Positions 24,401 through 36,507 of a stretch of 64,000 nucleotides of DNA are shown here, one piece after another. Location: assembly GCA_002633005.1 (NCBI GenBank), contig NMRA01000322.1, forward strand, positions 124,001 through 188,000, given 5' to 3'. Position 1 is the stretch's first letter; each line of letters starts with the position of its first letter. The DNA is from Phoronis australis (taxonomy: Eukaryota > Phoronida > Phoronidae). The notes below the pieces were generated by a model, which did not search any database, had not been told where the DNA came from, and saw nothing but the letters and a program-made list of their open reading frames with translations. Both the position numbers and the translations under genes were made by a program.

Positions 24401-25316
24401 GAATACTTTATGCATTGTTCTACTCAACACTGTTAGGTACTGTTTATAAAAGATTCCCCATTTGTATGATGGCTATCGAAAATACGACTGCCGTGATTTT
24501 ATGAAAAAACTTGATTGTTGCTAACAACGAAAAGAAAACGATAATTTAGACAGCGTTTTCGGGATTTCATGTTAATATTTATATCGAACGAAATTAGGTC
24601 ATGTGATTCATACCGCTGTTGCTATGCATGTATCTTTTTCTTAACTTACTAAACAGACATGGTGACGTAATGCATTTAAAGGCAGGTTGGTAATTAATCA
24701 AAATAATTTTAGTTTCAAAAAGTATACTTTTACCGACTAATTAAAACTCTATAATTTTAACATCTTCGGCTAAATACATCGACAAGTCCATTAGGTCATT
24801 CATAACTTTGATGTGTTGTCAGCTGGATGCACGGCTCAGAAATGCGTTTAAAGCCACCATTTTTGATTGCAAAATATTACTTCGAATCAACCAATTACAG
24901 TGTAGATCCTTTGGATCCCGAAAGGAACTTGCTTAGTAGACTGATTAGAGGCGGATATTTTATTGGCTGTAGGGTTGTTTTATGACATTTCTGGGAAATC
25001 CCAGTAGCAAATCGAATCACCCCGTGAACACGGTAAGGGGATTGAAATAATAAAGAAATAAAAGACAGTGGTGTCCAAACAAAGAACTCTAGAAGCAAAC
25101 CAATAGGAACACGGAAAAGTCACAATACTACGTCTGGTCAGCAAACGCAACGAGGACATTCAGCCCAATCTAAACACCTACGGTGACATCAACTTTGTCG
25201 GGCATTATTCTTGTTCAAATACTGCGTGTAGTGACAAGACGAGGAATTAATCAGCAAACCCAATTGCGTTATTTTTGTGATTGTACAAGAATACAAGGAA
25301 ATGTGAATTACCATAC

Positions 25317-25358
25317 CTTGTGCACTCGAAGACGCGGAAGCCATTACAGAAGAAGAAG
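25317..25358 (-). CDS. Ser-rich micro-exon gene: 42-nt exon (SSSVMASASSSAQ), copy 2
   Basis: The acceptor is TTGTTATAG|CT and the donor GCACAAG|GTATGG; class 1-1, 14 codons. It lies 200 bases left of the 189-base assembly gap. Its flanks match the 30.65-kb copy much better than the 20.87-kb copy. Confidence 0.72.
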
Positions 25359-25559
25359 CTATAACAATCAAACACGAACAGTAAGAAACGTATGACAACA
25401 TATTGTGCACTTTGGGCAAACAACATGAAACTTACAAAAGACTCCAAACACATCAATAAAACAATTCACAATAATTAGACCAGCAGATAATTACGTTTCT
25501 TTCACCACATAAGAAAATAAAGAAAGAATTAAACATATAAACACATTGAACACTCATTC

Positions 25560-25748
25560 NNNNNNNNNNNNNNNNNNNNNNNNNNNNNNNNNNNNNNNNN
25601 NNNNNNNNNNNNNNNNNNNNNNNNNNNNNNNNNNNNNNNNNNNNNNNNNNNNNNNNNNNNNNNNNNNNNNNNNNNNNNNNNNNNNNNNNNNNNNNNNNNN
25701 NNNNNNNNNNNNNNNNNNNNNNNNNNNNNNNNNNNNNNNNNNNNNNNN
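25560..25748. other. Assembly gap (189 n)
   Basis: A run of n separates a block q end from a block p start. The matching junction at 30.9 kb shows what may be missing, but not its length. Confidence 0.99.
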
Positions 25749-26034
25749 GGCAAGGGGATTGAAATAATCACGAAATAAAAGGTAGTGGTCTCCAAACAAA
25801 GAACATTAGAAGCAAACGGAAAAAGAACGCGGAAAAGTCATGACGCCACGTCTGGTCGGCACACGCAACAATGATATTCAACCCCATCTAAGCACCTACG
25901 GTGTCATGAACTTTGTCGGGCATTATTCTTGGTCAAATACTGCATATAGTGACAAGATGACGAATTGATCAGCAAACCCAATTGCGTTGTTTTTGTGATT
26001 GTACAAGAGTACAAGGGAATGTGAATTATCATAC

Positions 26035-26076
26035 CTTGAGCACTCGAGGACGCGGAAGCCATCACCGAAGAAGAAG
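26035..26076 (-). CDS. Ser-rich micro-exon gene: 42-nt exon (SSSVMASASSSAQ), copy 3
   Basis: The acceptor is TTGTTATAG|CT and the donor GCTCAAG|GTATGA; class 1-1, 14 codons. It is the same peptide as its siblings, with synonymous changes (GCTCAAG for GCACAAG). Synonymous drift with peptide retention is weak evidence for constraint. Confidence 0.72.
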
Positions 26077-26700
26077 CTATAACAATCAAACACGAATACA
26101 GTAAGAAAAGTATGACGACATATTGTGCACTTAGGGCAAACAACATGAAACTTAGAACAACCTCAAACACATCAATAGACAATTTATAATAATAGGACTA
26201 GCAGATAACGCATTTCCTTTCACCAAAGAAGAAAACAAAGAAACACTTCATCACGTTGAACACTCAACCATTTGCAGCATGTAGTTTGATATCATGGCAC
26301 GGGTCTGTGCACAAATCCGCAATTTCAATTTCTAGTGCAAAATGACAATTGGAAACGATCAAACAGACAACTTTTAGATCCTGGAAGAACTTCAACGGCA
26401 GACTATTGGCTTGTTATTGGCCATTTCAGGTTACATAATAGGGTAGCTTTTTGGTGATGGAAGGCAGGCTTGTTGCCGCAGTAAACGAATGCTAACATAT
26501 CGAAAGTTTGGAAACTGCTTTTTAATAGTTTAGGCAGGTAAGCCCAATGATCTCTTACAGACTATGCAAGCAGATATAAACATGCCAACTTAGTTGAACA
26601 TTGTGAAAGATTGCGAATTTCTCAGCACCCAAATGTAAACACAAAAGAGAGTCGGTACTGCGATAGTGCAATAACTGGACAAGACTTGGAACTGACTTAC

Positions 26701-26730
26701 TTATTGGTCCCTCCAAGGGTGGTTGCTCTC
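26701..26730 (-). CDS. Ser-rich micro-exon gene: candidate 30-nt micro-exon (EQPPLEGPI), copy 2
   Basis: The acceptor is TTTTTTTCTTAAG|GA, with a strong polypyrimidine tract, and the donor is ATAA|GTAAGT, a near-perfect 5' site. The interval is exactly 30 nt and class 1-1, like the recognised exons. It reads EQPPLEGPI, which is Pro/Glu-rich rather than Ser-rich. The spacing between a 42-nt and a 27-nt exon is conserved in both large repeats. It is inferred from splice sites only. Confidence 0.45.
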   Translation of the reverse strand, partial: ESNHPWRDQ

Positions 26731-27496
26731 CTTAAGAAAAAAACTGCGTTGTGCTCAAACAAGCAAAATTTGACAAGAAACAGCGTACACTTGTTTAATT
26801 CAACTTGTAACAATAAATAGTACGCTTAAAAAACTGTATCGTACAAGAATACAAAACACGTTCAAGACCATATTTTCGAGTGTAAAATGACATTTGAGAA
26901 TGACCATTTTAATGACTTTTGAGGTCCCGGAAGAAACTTTCACAGTACACTGATTACGCGCAGGCTTGTTAATTGCTGTCTTACGCTTCTTAGTGGGGTG
27001 AACGACTAGTAACTGAGTGCGTTTCTATTTTCCCTTGATTTAGACCACTTCCGCTACCAAATTGGTCTCAAGTTTTTTACCTTCCTGAGCAGAGAAGATA
27101 TACATGTATCTGTGTGTGTAAACAACTGACAGCTCTTCATTTCATGAAACAGCCTGCCATTTCTTTTTAAGTCATGAAATTTTCCTCCAATTTGACTGAG
27201 TGGCCCTTTGACAACAACTTCTTCACGGTAGATGATCTAAACTAAAGTTGTTTTTGTGAAGGAAAGCAGATTTATTGCAACAATAAATTGGTTCTGAGAT
27301 GTCGAAAGTATATGATTAGCGGTTTTCACAATTAAAGCGTGGAAGCCACACAAACCAATTAAGCACCTATAACCATGCCAACTTAGTTAAAAGCGTGAAG
27401 AGATTGCGAATTTGTCAGCAATTAAAGCCAATGTGTGAACTGATATTGAGCATTTCTGTGTTAACAAGAACACAACAGAGCTGGGAATGGACCTAC

Positions 27497-27523
27497 CTCC
27501 CTGTGGCGAAGACGAGTAGTTAC
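27497..27523 (-). CDS. Ser-rich micro-exon gene: 27-nt micro-exon (NYSSSPQG), copy 2
   Basis: The acceptor is TTTTGTCTTCAG|GT and the donor GGGAG|GTAGGT; class 1-1, nine codons. It reads NYSSSPQG plus split codons. It is identical in sequence to the copy at 22476. It is too short to be found as an open frame and is called from splice sites, phase and Ser content. Confidence 0.55.
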
Positions 27524-30500
27524 CTGAAGACAAAAAAATTGCAGTCAAACAAGCAGTCTTACAAAGGCGAGTACACACTTATTGAATTCAACATGATCAA
27601 TAAACAGTATACCTAGAAAAACTGTATCTCACACTAATAGAAAGCAGATTAAACAACTACACAGCAGTCATTCTAAACGCAGTGCAAGAGCCAAGATTAT
27701 ACAGACACTAAGGAACGGATTGATGAGACGTACTTTGCTACTAGAGGTTACTCATATATCCATCTTTTCGCATCGTATTCTGTTGAGTAATACGTTTAGT
27801 TCGCTTTCGTCAGTTGCCCTGACTTGTGCAGAGGCGCAAATGTTCACAAGATAAGTTTTGGCTGCATTGTCAGCAGCAAAGGAACAAAGATGACCACGCC
27901 AATTTTAGAAGACAAAAATACATTAGAGTCAACTTGTCACTTAATTCGACGCCGATCGCCGGCAAGTTTTCTGATTAGTAAACACGCAACAGCAAATCCT
28001 TGGCAAGCGCCATTTTCGCTATTTACACGTAATTGTAATGAAAATATTCGTTTTACTTTAGGCACTCAATGAAATGCAATGCAACCAAGAGCGTTGAAAT
28101 GCGCTCCTAATAGCACTGTAAACGTTGTGCTTCTATGGGTTTTCCAGTATCATAAAATCTCTGATTTGATGGCACAGAATGCATGAAATCACTCCCAATT
28201 GAGCACGTAGCGTCGTCTGTGTTAAACACAGCAGTCTGTCACATTTTATGAAAAAAGATAAGAAATTCTTAAGATAGAGAGGCAAACGTAAAAAAGATTT
28301 GAAACTAGGGGGAACAGCAATAGTCCAATTGGTCTGAAACTAATCGTCACGTGTTGCCGTCTCTATAGAAGATCATCCGCCAAATTTCACACAGATCTGT
28401 TAAAGCCGTAGATGCAAAAAAGCAAAATTGACCCTAAGAGCGCTAGAATACCAAAAACATCCCAAAAATCAGTATCAGCCAGGGACTTTGGATCAGAAAC
28501 ACAAATGTCAATTTTCATAATCGTGATTTGAGTGGTTTGGCAAATACAGGGGCAGACGTGAAAAACATAGGCAAAAATGGCCACTAGGTGGTGCAGAAAA
28601 TATTAAATCTTTACGAAAATCTAGCTTCCTTAATAAAAGCCTATCAGCTGAATTTCCGAAGATACAGAGGTAAACGTAAAAAATATTTTGCTACTAGGGG
28701 GCACAGTGGTATCTAAATTAGTTTGACATTTGTTTCCGTTTGTCGTTGGCTCCATAGGAACACATCTTTCATATTTCACAAAGCTCCTTCAAAGGGTAAA
28801 GGAGATTCGGCCTCAGACGCGAGAAAAAAAAACAAAAATCACCACCACTGCGGTCGGACGTGTAAGAAAGTTAAATTCAATCGTGGTCCTCTCATCAGGA
28901 ACACGTCTCTAAATCTCTACTCACCCTTTAAGGGCTATGGCAGACGAGGAGGTGGATTCCACAAAACAAATGCAAAAATAACAAAAATGGCCACCAGGTG
29001 GCGCCGAAAATTTCTGTCTGAAAATAGCAAGACGTTGCCGTCTTCCTAAAAGAAACGTAACTGCCAATTTCATGAAAATACGTGACTGAAATCCGAGGAT
29101 ACAGAGGCAAGCCTACACGAAAATAAACATTTTACACCCTGAGGGCACACTGGTAATTGGATCAGTTCGACACACGTTACTCTTTGTCGACGGTTTCATA
29201 GGAACATGTATTTCAAATTTCACAAAGGTCCATCGAAGGGTTAAGGAGATTCGGCCACAGACGCAAAAAACAAAATTTCTACTAACGGGCGACACAGTAA
29301 TCGGACAAACAAGGTGTTATCTTTGAACACACTGACATACTCCGCGGAATACGAACACTGAAGCAGAATTTAAGAATAACAAAGAATTTTTCTTAGTTCC
29401 CATTCTCGAGTATCAAAGTGTGTTCGCTTTTTTTTCAAGACTTGAGTTCCATAAAGCCATGACTATTCACAAGGCAAAGTCCGCCAACAGCATGAACAGC
29501 AATGATTTAAAACGAAGTTACTAAAACTTGAAGAAAACTACTCATGAGACATCTAAATGAAATGAGATAACGATTTTCTTATGTACGAAGAACGTTAAAA
29601 GCAAACCAACCACGGACATTGCAGAGTCGTAATGGCATGTTTGCTTAAGGTTATGCACGACCCCCGAAATATGGCCAAAACTGATAAGCTTCGTAACATC
29701 ATATCTCATTGATGGGATCGATGTATACATTTCAGGTAGAATACTTTATGCATTGTTCTACTCAACACTGTTAGGTACTGTTTATAAAAGATTCCCCATT
29801 TGTATGATGGCTATCGGAAATACGACTGCCGTGATTTTATGAAAAAACTTGCTTGTTGCTAACAACGAAAAGAAAACGATAATTTGGACAGCGTTTTCGG
29901 GATTTCATGTTAATATTTATATCGAACGAAATTAGGTCATGTGATTCATACCGCTGTTGCTATGCATGTATCTTTTTCTAAACTTACTAAACAGACATGG
30001 TGACGTAATGCATTTAAAGGCAGGTTGGTAATTAATCAAAATAATTCTAGTTTCAAAAAGTATACTTTTACCGACTAGTTAAAACTCTATAATTTTAACA
30101 TCTTCGGCTAAATACATCGACAAGTCTATTAGGTCATTCATAATTTTGATGTGTTGTCAGCTGGATGCACGGCTCAGAAAACGTTTAAAGTCACCATTTT
30201 CGATTGCAAAATGTTACTTCGAATCAACCAATTACAGTGTAGATCCTTTGGATCCCGAAAGGAACTTGCTTAGTAGACTGATTAGAGGCGGATATTTTAT
30301 TGGCTGTAGGGTTGTTTTATGACATTTCTGGGAAATCCCAGTAGCAAATCGAATCACCCCGTGAACACGGTAAGGGGATTGAAATAATAAAGAAATAAAA
30401 GACAGTGGTGTCCACACAAAGAACTCTAGAAGCAAACCCAATAGGAACACGGAAAAGTCACAATACTACGTCTGGTCAGCAAACGCAACGAGGACATTCA

Positions 30501-30648
30501 GCCCAATCTAAACACCTACGGTGACATCAACTTTGTCGGGCATTATTCTTGTTCAAATACTGCGTGTAGTGACAAGACGAGGAATTAATCAGCAAACCCA
30601 AGTGCGTTATTTTTGTACAAGAATACAAGGAAATGTGAATTACCATAC

Positions 30649-30690
30649 CTTGTGCACTCGAAGACGCGGAAGCCATTACAGAAGAAGAAG
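30649..30690 (-). CDS. Ser-rich micro-exon gene: 42-nt exon (SSSVMASASSSAQ), copy 4
   Basis: The acceptor is TTCTTATAG|CT and the donor GCACAAG|GTATGG; class 1-1, 14 codons. It codes for the same peptide as the copies at 25317, 26035 and 20867. It lies in the second shorter block of the large duplicated region. Confidence 0.72.
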
Positions 30691-31757
30691 CTATAAGAAT
30701 CAAACACGAACAGTAAGAAACGTATGACAACACATTGTGCACTTTGGGCAAACAACATGAAACTTACAAAAGACTCCAAACACATCAATAAAACAATTCA
30801 CAATAATTAGACCAGCAGATAATTACGTTTCTTTCACCACATAAGAAAATAAAGAAAGAATTAAACATATAAAAACATTGAACACTCATTCTTGAGTAGC
30901 TTGAAATCATGGCACAGGTCTGTACTCCTAACCTTCATCTCATTTACGAGTGTAAAATGATACTTGGATACGATCAATTAGATTCATGAAGAAACTTCCT
31001 CAACAGACTGTTGGCTTTTTATTGGACATTTTGGGTTACATACTAGAGTTGTTTTTTGAGATAGAAGGCAGGCTTGTTGTTGCTGTAAATGTATGCTAAC
31101 ATGCTGGCACTTGGTTATTGGATCAGTTCGACACTCGTTACTATTTGTCTATGGCTTCATGGGAACATATATTTCAAATTTCACAAAGGTCCATCAAAGG
31201 GTTAAGGAGATTCGGCCACAGACTCAGAAAACAAAATTTCCACTAGCGGGCGACACAGTAGTCGGACCCGTTCGAAAGTCAAATTCAGTCCTGGCCTTTT
31301 CATCAGAAACACATTTGTAAATTCTGATAATGATCTTTTAAGAGTTATGGCATATAGGGAAGTAGCAGTGCTCTGATGTTTTTCGTAAACGAAACGCCTC
31401 GGTTATAATGATTTTCTACCGACTCCCAGCACACCAATACAACAATTTACATTTATAGGGCTAGCAGACGATAAGTTTGCTTCTACCAAAGAAGAAAAAG
31501 AAGCAACTAAACACGTTGGACAAACACTGTGAAAGCATTCCAAAATGTCGACAGTTCAAGTATTGGTCTTTGACAGTTAAAGCAGAAAAGCGCAGTGATG
31601 CCACCCAAACCATGCAAACACGTATCGCCAGGCCAACTTCTTCGAAAATCGTGAAAATATCGCGAATTCCTCAGCAGCCCAATGTGTTTACAAAAGAAAA
31701 CTGGTATTGAGGTTGTGCCTTGTGACAAGAATTCGGCAGAACCGGTAATTAACTTAC

Positions 31758-31805
31758 CTTGCGTAACCGAAGACGAGGCGTTTCCTGCCACCATTGAAGA
31801 GCTGC
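31758..31805 (-). CDS. Ser-rich micro-exon gene: 48-nt exon (SSSMVAGN type)
   Basis: The acceptor is GACTGTTATAG|GC and the donor CGCAAG|GTAAGT; class 1-1, 16 codons. It reads SSSMVAGNASSSVTQ. It aligns with the 24-residue exons at 13.6-17.9 kb and the 14-residue exons at 20.9-30.7 kb, sharing an SS[SL][VM]V/M-A start and an Ala/Thr-Gln end, so all derive from one ancestral exon. Confidence 0.72.
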
Positions 31806-32772
31806 CTATAACAGTCAAAAACACAGAATCTATCAACGAAGAGTACGCACTTGTTGAATTCAAATTTAACATTAAATAGTGTACTAAGGTTAACTCTACC
31901 TCTCATGTGGATGAACAAAACCTTCTCAAAGACTAGTCACTCTAGACGCACTGCAATAGCTAAGTGAATACCGACAGTAAAACACAGACGTACTGGTAAA
32001 TCCGTCGTTTGGTGTCATTCTGTCGCTTTCCTTATCAGTAATGAGGAGCACAGTTGAGCAGCAAAGGAATGAATAGGACGCTAGCAGCATTCGAAGACAG
32101 CAACAATTTAGAACCGACTTTGGGGCCTGCTGGCGGCGGGTTCTTAGAGTAAAAAGACCCGCAACATTTAAGTACGAATCCATAAACAAGCGTCATTCTC
32201 GCCATATCCACGTTGTTGTAAGGGAAATTTGCAAGCTTAAGTCCACTTTAAGGGTCAAAGCTGTAGGCAATGACGGATGAGGGAGTCGATGAGGAGTTTT
32301 ACAATTTCTCTTAAGGTAAGTGGGTCACGGGCAAAGCATTCTCAGGTCGCAAAACCAGTGGTGTGAAGTTTTCAAGTTTTTTTTACTTTTACAATTGAGA
32401 TTAGCATGGAAATGTGGAAAATACAATTAAATGACGACCGAAAATCGAAAACGTATTAGTTGTGGAAATCACCGTATTTTTAACAGTGTTTCGACGTTCA
32501 TAACACAATATACAGTATGACCTCATTTCTCCGGAGCTGGTCCAGAATTAAGACACGACCGTTAAGGTAAAAGTATGATACATACAACAAGAATGCGATA
32601 CCAACCGAGAATTTGGTTAGAACACTCCCCTGCTTGTCTCAGTCTTTTTTGGTAAATATGTGTTTTTGGAAAGCCAACATGAGTAGCCTTGTGACCGGTT
32701 AGGAAAGATTCATTGTTAAAGTTTGTGGTACCCATTGTGTAGGGGTGTGTTGGAGTTATCTCTTAAAGTTTT

Positions 32773-35701
32773 TGGTACTATAAGTACCCATTGTGTAGGG
32801 GTGTGTTGGAGTTATCTGCTCTGACATTAAAATTGTTCGCGCTCTACAGGTCGCAATTTTCGTCCGATCTCCGCGAAATTTACGCACAACACGTAGGTCT
32901 AGAAGTGCTAGAAGCTTATTGTATTTGTTATGATTGCATCTAAGATGGTGGACATGGCGGCCATTTTGTTTCTGGTTTTTAGTTCAAAGACTCAAAGAGG
33001 GCGCATTGTTGACGTGAACGGCTGAAAATTGGCGAAATGCTAGAAGTGGACAGGTACTACCAATACTGCTGAAATTATGATCTTCCGTTTCCCGATGGCG
33101 GAAATATAGGCAATCGCCCAAGCGCAACTCGATTTTGGGCTGAAAACGTTTTCTCCTGTAAAGGGCGCATTATAGGACCAATTGCTTCGAAATTTTTGAG
33201 GTGTTAATTTTCAATGACGAGCTCTTATACAGTGCAGCGGAACCAGAAGCTTCTTTCAAGATGGCGGATCTGGCGCATTGTCACTCGTTTTTAAATGTTC
33301 TGGGGTCGCATTTTGAACGGGAAGAGCAATTGACGTGAATTTTTGCATGTGGATTTCTTAAAGTATACTCTTTCAAACGTTCTGCGGCAAACTTCTTTCT
33401 CAGACTTACCGTTTTTGAGATATTTGACTTTTAATTTTAAAAAATTTCAAAATTTGAATTCTTTTGAAAAATTTTACGATTTTGTAAAACTATGTCATGA
33501 GATACAGTTTTGAACGTGCTTTTGGATGATGTTTTTCATTTTTCGCTAGGACGCCTACTTTTTTAGTTATTTGAGATTTTCTGAAAACACTGTTACTTTG
33601 CTGACCGGTCTTGCTGAATTGATGTTGGTTTAGCTTCTATTGAACACGACAGTAGCCTATTTCTTACTGATTTCTGACATATTCGCTAGTCATATGAAAG
33701 TTATCGTGTTATTCATAATCGCCACTATCATCATCATAATCACCATCGTCGTCATCATTTCCATTGTCGTATTTTCGGATAATTTCGCCAAGTGTCGCTC
33801 CTCCGTCTTTTTGAATCAGTTAAAAGATATATAATTTCCATACACCGAAGAAACATCTGAACTACCCATTTTAGCTGCTTAATTTTTCTTCAGTGTCATC
33901 GACCTCCAGTGGCCGGTTGTATGAAATAGTCCCAACCAGGGACTCAACTAAGGTCCCTAAGTCTTTTTGAGCATTTGTGTCGTTATGGACGCCCAGATGC
34001 AATGTTTTCCGATCATTTCATCTTTATTATGAGCTCCTCATTGATTAATGACATTTTCTAATAATATAACTAAAATCTGAAGCCCAGAGTTCATTGAAAA
34101 TAAATAGGGACTCAGTCCTTAAATTGGGGATGTTGGATGAAAAGATCCTTAATTATTTTCGATAATATTGACAATTCAACGTAGAGTTCACTCTCGATTT
34201 GTATCAAAGTCAACAGTTGACTTAGTAATGAAACTAAAACAATACAAGAAAGGGCAATCGATGNTGGTACTATAAGTACCCATTGTGTAGGGGTGTGTTG
34301 GAGTTATCTGCTCTGACATTAAAATTGTTCGCGCTCTACAGGTCGCAATTTTCGTCCGATCTCCGCGAAATTTACGCACAACACGTAGGTCTAGAAGTGC
34401 TAGAAGCTTATTGTATTTGTTATGATTGCATCTAAGATGGTGGACATGGCGGCCATTTTGTTTCTGGTTTTTAGTTCAAAGACTCAAAGAGGGCGCATTG
34501 TTGACGTGAACGGCTGAAAATTGGCGAAATGCTAGAAGTGGACAGGTACTACCAATACTGCTGAAATTATGATCTTCCGTTTCCCGATGGCGGAAATATA
34601 GGCAATCGCCCAAGCGCAACTCGATTTTGGGCTGAAAACGTTTTCTCCTGTAAAGGGCGCATTATAGGACCAATTGCTTCGAAATTTTTGAGGTGTTAGT
34701 TTTCAATGACGAGCTCTTATACAGTGCGGCGGAACCGGAAGCTTCTTTCAAGATGGCGGATCTGGCGCATTGTCACTCGTTTTTAATTGTTCTGGGGTCG
34801 CATTTTGAACGGGAAGAGCAATTGACGTGAATTTTTGCATGTGGATTTCTTAAAGTATACTCTTTCAAACGTTCTGCGGCAAACTTCTTTCTCAGACTTA
34901 CCGTTTTTGAGATATTTGACTTTTAATTTTAAAAAATTTCAAAATTTGAATTCTTTTGAAAAATTTTACGATTTTGTAAAACTATGTTATGAGATACAGT
35001 TTTGAACGTGCTTTTGGATGATGTTTTTCATTTTTCGCTAGGACGCCTACTTTTTTAGTTATTTGAGATTTTCTGAAAACACTGTTACTTTGCTGACCGG
35101 TCTTGCTGAATTGATGTTGGTTTAGCTTCCATTGAACACGACAGTAGTCTATTTCTTACTGATTTCTGACATATTCGCTAGTCATATGAAAGTTATCGTG
35201 TTATTCATAATCGCCACTATCATCATCATAATCATCATCGTCGTCATCATTTCCATTGTCGTATTTTCGGATAATTTCGCCTCCGTCTTTTTGAATCAGT
35301 TAAAAGATATATCATTTCCATACACCGAAGAAACATCTGAACTACCCGGCCGGTTCTATGAAACAGTCCCAAACAGGGACTCAACTAAGGTCCCTAAGTC
35401 TTTTTGAGCATTTTTGTCGTTATGGACGCACAGATGCAATGTTTTCCGATCATTTCATCTTTATTATGAGCTCCTCATTGATTAATGACATTTTCTAATA
35501 ATATAACTAAAACCTGAAGCCCAGAGTTCATTGAAAATAAATAGGGACTCAGTCCTTAAATTGGGGGTGCTGGATGAAAAGATCCTTAATTATTTTCGAT
35601 AATATTTTACAATTCAATGTAGAGTTCACTCTCGATTTGTATCAAAGTCAACAGTTGACTTAGTAATGAAACTAAAACAATACAAGAAAGGGCAATCGAT
35701 G
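32773..35701. repeat. 1.4-1.5-kb direct copies around a single n (34264)
   Basis: 32773-34263 and 34265-35701 are near identical, apart from small indels (for example about 60 bases at 33850-33910 only in the left copy) and a few substitutions. The size and indels suit two haplotypes or an unmerged contig overlap. Both contain an ATC-rich stretch (33705-33770, 35200-35265) and a MITE. Confidence 0.8.
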
Positions 35702-35773
35702 TTTTCAAAAATACCCAGTAGATTTAGGGAACTTAGTTGAGTCCCTATTTGGGACTGTTTCATGCAACCGGGC
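35348..35773. mobile_element. MITE-like element with about 50-base terminal inverted repeats
   Basis: The left end GCCGGTTctatGAAACAGTCCC...AGGGACTCAACTAAG is matched in reverse complement at the right end, ...CTTAGTTGAGTCCCTATTTGGGACTGTTTCATGCAACCGGGC. The interior is about 320 bases with no coding frame. The left assembly copy (33912-34263) is cut off at the n before its right end. No clear target duplication was identified. Confidence 0.65.
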
Positions 35774-35927
35774 ACGTGACTCTAAAGCCAAGAAAATTAA
35801 AGTTGATGAAGATATTCTTAAATGAAAGTGTGTCCTGGCGGAATTAACAATTGATCATTGCATCTTTTTGAAAGTGTGTCTACTCTCTGTTTATGCAGGC
35901 TAGCAATGTACTCCATTGTTTACTTAC

Positions 35928-36053
35928 CGTTGCCACTTGTAGCTGATGCATTTACAGCTGAAGTTGCCACCGCGGAAGCCGCTGATGACGACGCCACGGC
36001 CGATTGATTCGTCACAGATGAGCTGGTGGTGTTGCTAGCGATCGTTGTCGTGC
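35928..36053 (-). CDS. Ser-rich micro-exon gene: 42-residue exon with several N-glycosylation sequons
   Basis: The acceptor is TTTAATGTAG|GC and the donor GCAACG|GTAAGT; class 1-1, 126 nt. The peptide opens TTTIASNTTSSSVTNQSAV and ends with AVNASATSGN. The NTT, NQS and NAS sequons and dense Ser/Thr point to a heavily glycosylated secreted chain. The exon is flanked on the left by a 4-kb stretch of repeats without exons. Confidence 0.75.
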
Positions 36054-36326
36054 CTACATTAAAACGTATAAATCAATAAACAACAGGATTTCTAAAGTCC
36101 CTTACTCTCACGCAAGAATAACACGTGTGTCCACATTCCATCCATAAGATTCTATAGAAATGATTGGATATGAAATTTGGCTTTCATCTTCTTCTGCCTG
36201 TATCATTCATTGACAGCGAAAATAAATGAGCTATGTTACAGATCGACAGAGTACAAAAGTATGACGAACATATTAGTGCATATTAGTAAAATTCAAGATA
36301 AATCATAGGTTGGTTCACATGTATAC

Positions 36327-36356
36327 CTGTAGTTACAGTGCATGTTGACGAAAATC
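36327..36356 (-). CDS. Ser-rich micro-exon gene: 30-nt micro-exon with a cysteine
   Basis: The acceptor is ACTTTTCAG|GA and the donor ACTACAG|GTATAC; class 1-1, ten codons. It reads (G)FSSTCTVTT and holds the only Cys codon inside the array exons. After the 36508 exon the junction codon is GGA (Gly). If spliced straight to the signal exon it would create TGA, so it must follow another exon. Confidence 0.6.
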
Positions 36357-36507
36357 CTGAAAAGTGCGTGCAAAAACAGCGTTAGTTAAACATAAAGTAA
36401 TTAGTGAAATTAAAACAAACTTGCATCAACGCCAATTAAGCAAATAAGTACATCCACGAAAATGGATTATCTCGATGACTTTCGCCCTCCACAGAAGATT
36501 GATTTAC

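Larger units (their letters stand above)
19700..31090. repeat. Large alternating repeat (p-q-p-q) carrying 42-, 30- and 27-nt exons
   Basis: Block p (19.7-24.24 kb and 25.75-29.65 kb) carries a 42-nt, a 30-nt and a 27-nt exon. Block q (24.24-25.56 kb and 29.65-30.9 kb) carries one 42-nt exon. The p copies and the q copies are near identical, so a p-q unit of about 5.4 kb duplicated as a whole. A more diverged relative continues to about 31.9 kb. Confidence 0.8.
31873..35927. other. Long intron of the Ser-rich gene
   Basis: It holds the 1.4-kb contig overlap, a small tandem repeat near 32708-32825 ('cccattgtgtaggggtgtgttggagttatct' twice) and the MITE. No phase-1 Ser exon was found on the minus strand here. 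Confidence 0.5.

Noticed and set aside
13560-31090. CRISPR-like spaced repeats
   Set aside because: The repeats are kilobase duplications with exons in an intron-bearing animal gene, not short direct repeats with unique spacers.
33640-35407. Hydrophobic Ile/Val frame resembling a transmembrane protein
   Set aside because: It is produced by an ATC/ATT low-complexity stretch, present in both overlap copies, without conserved context.
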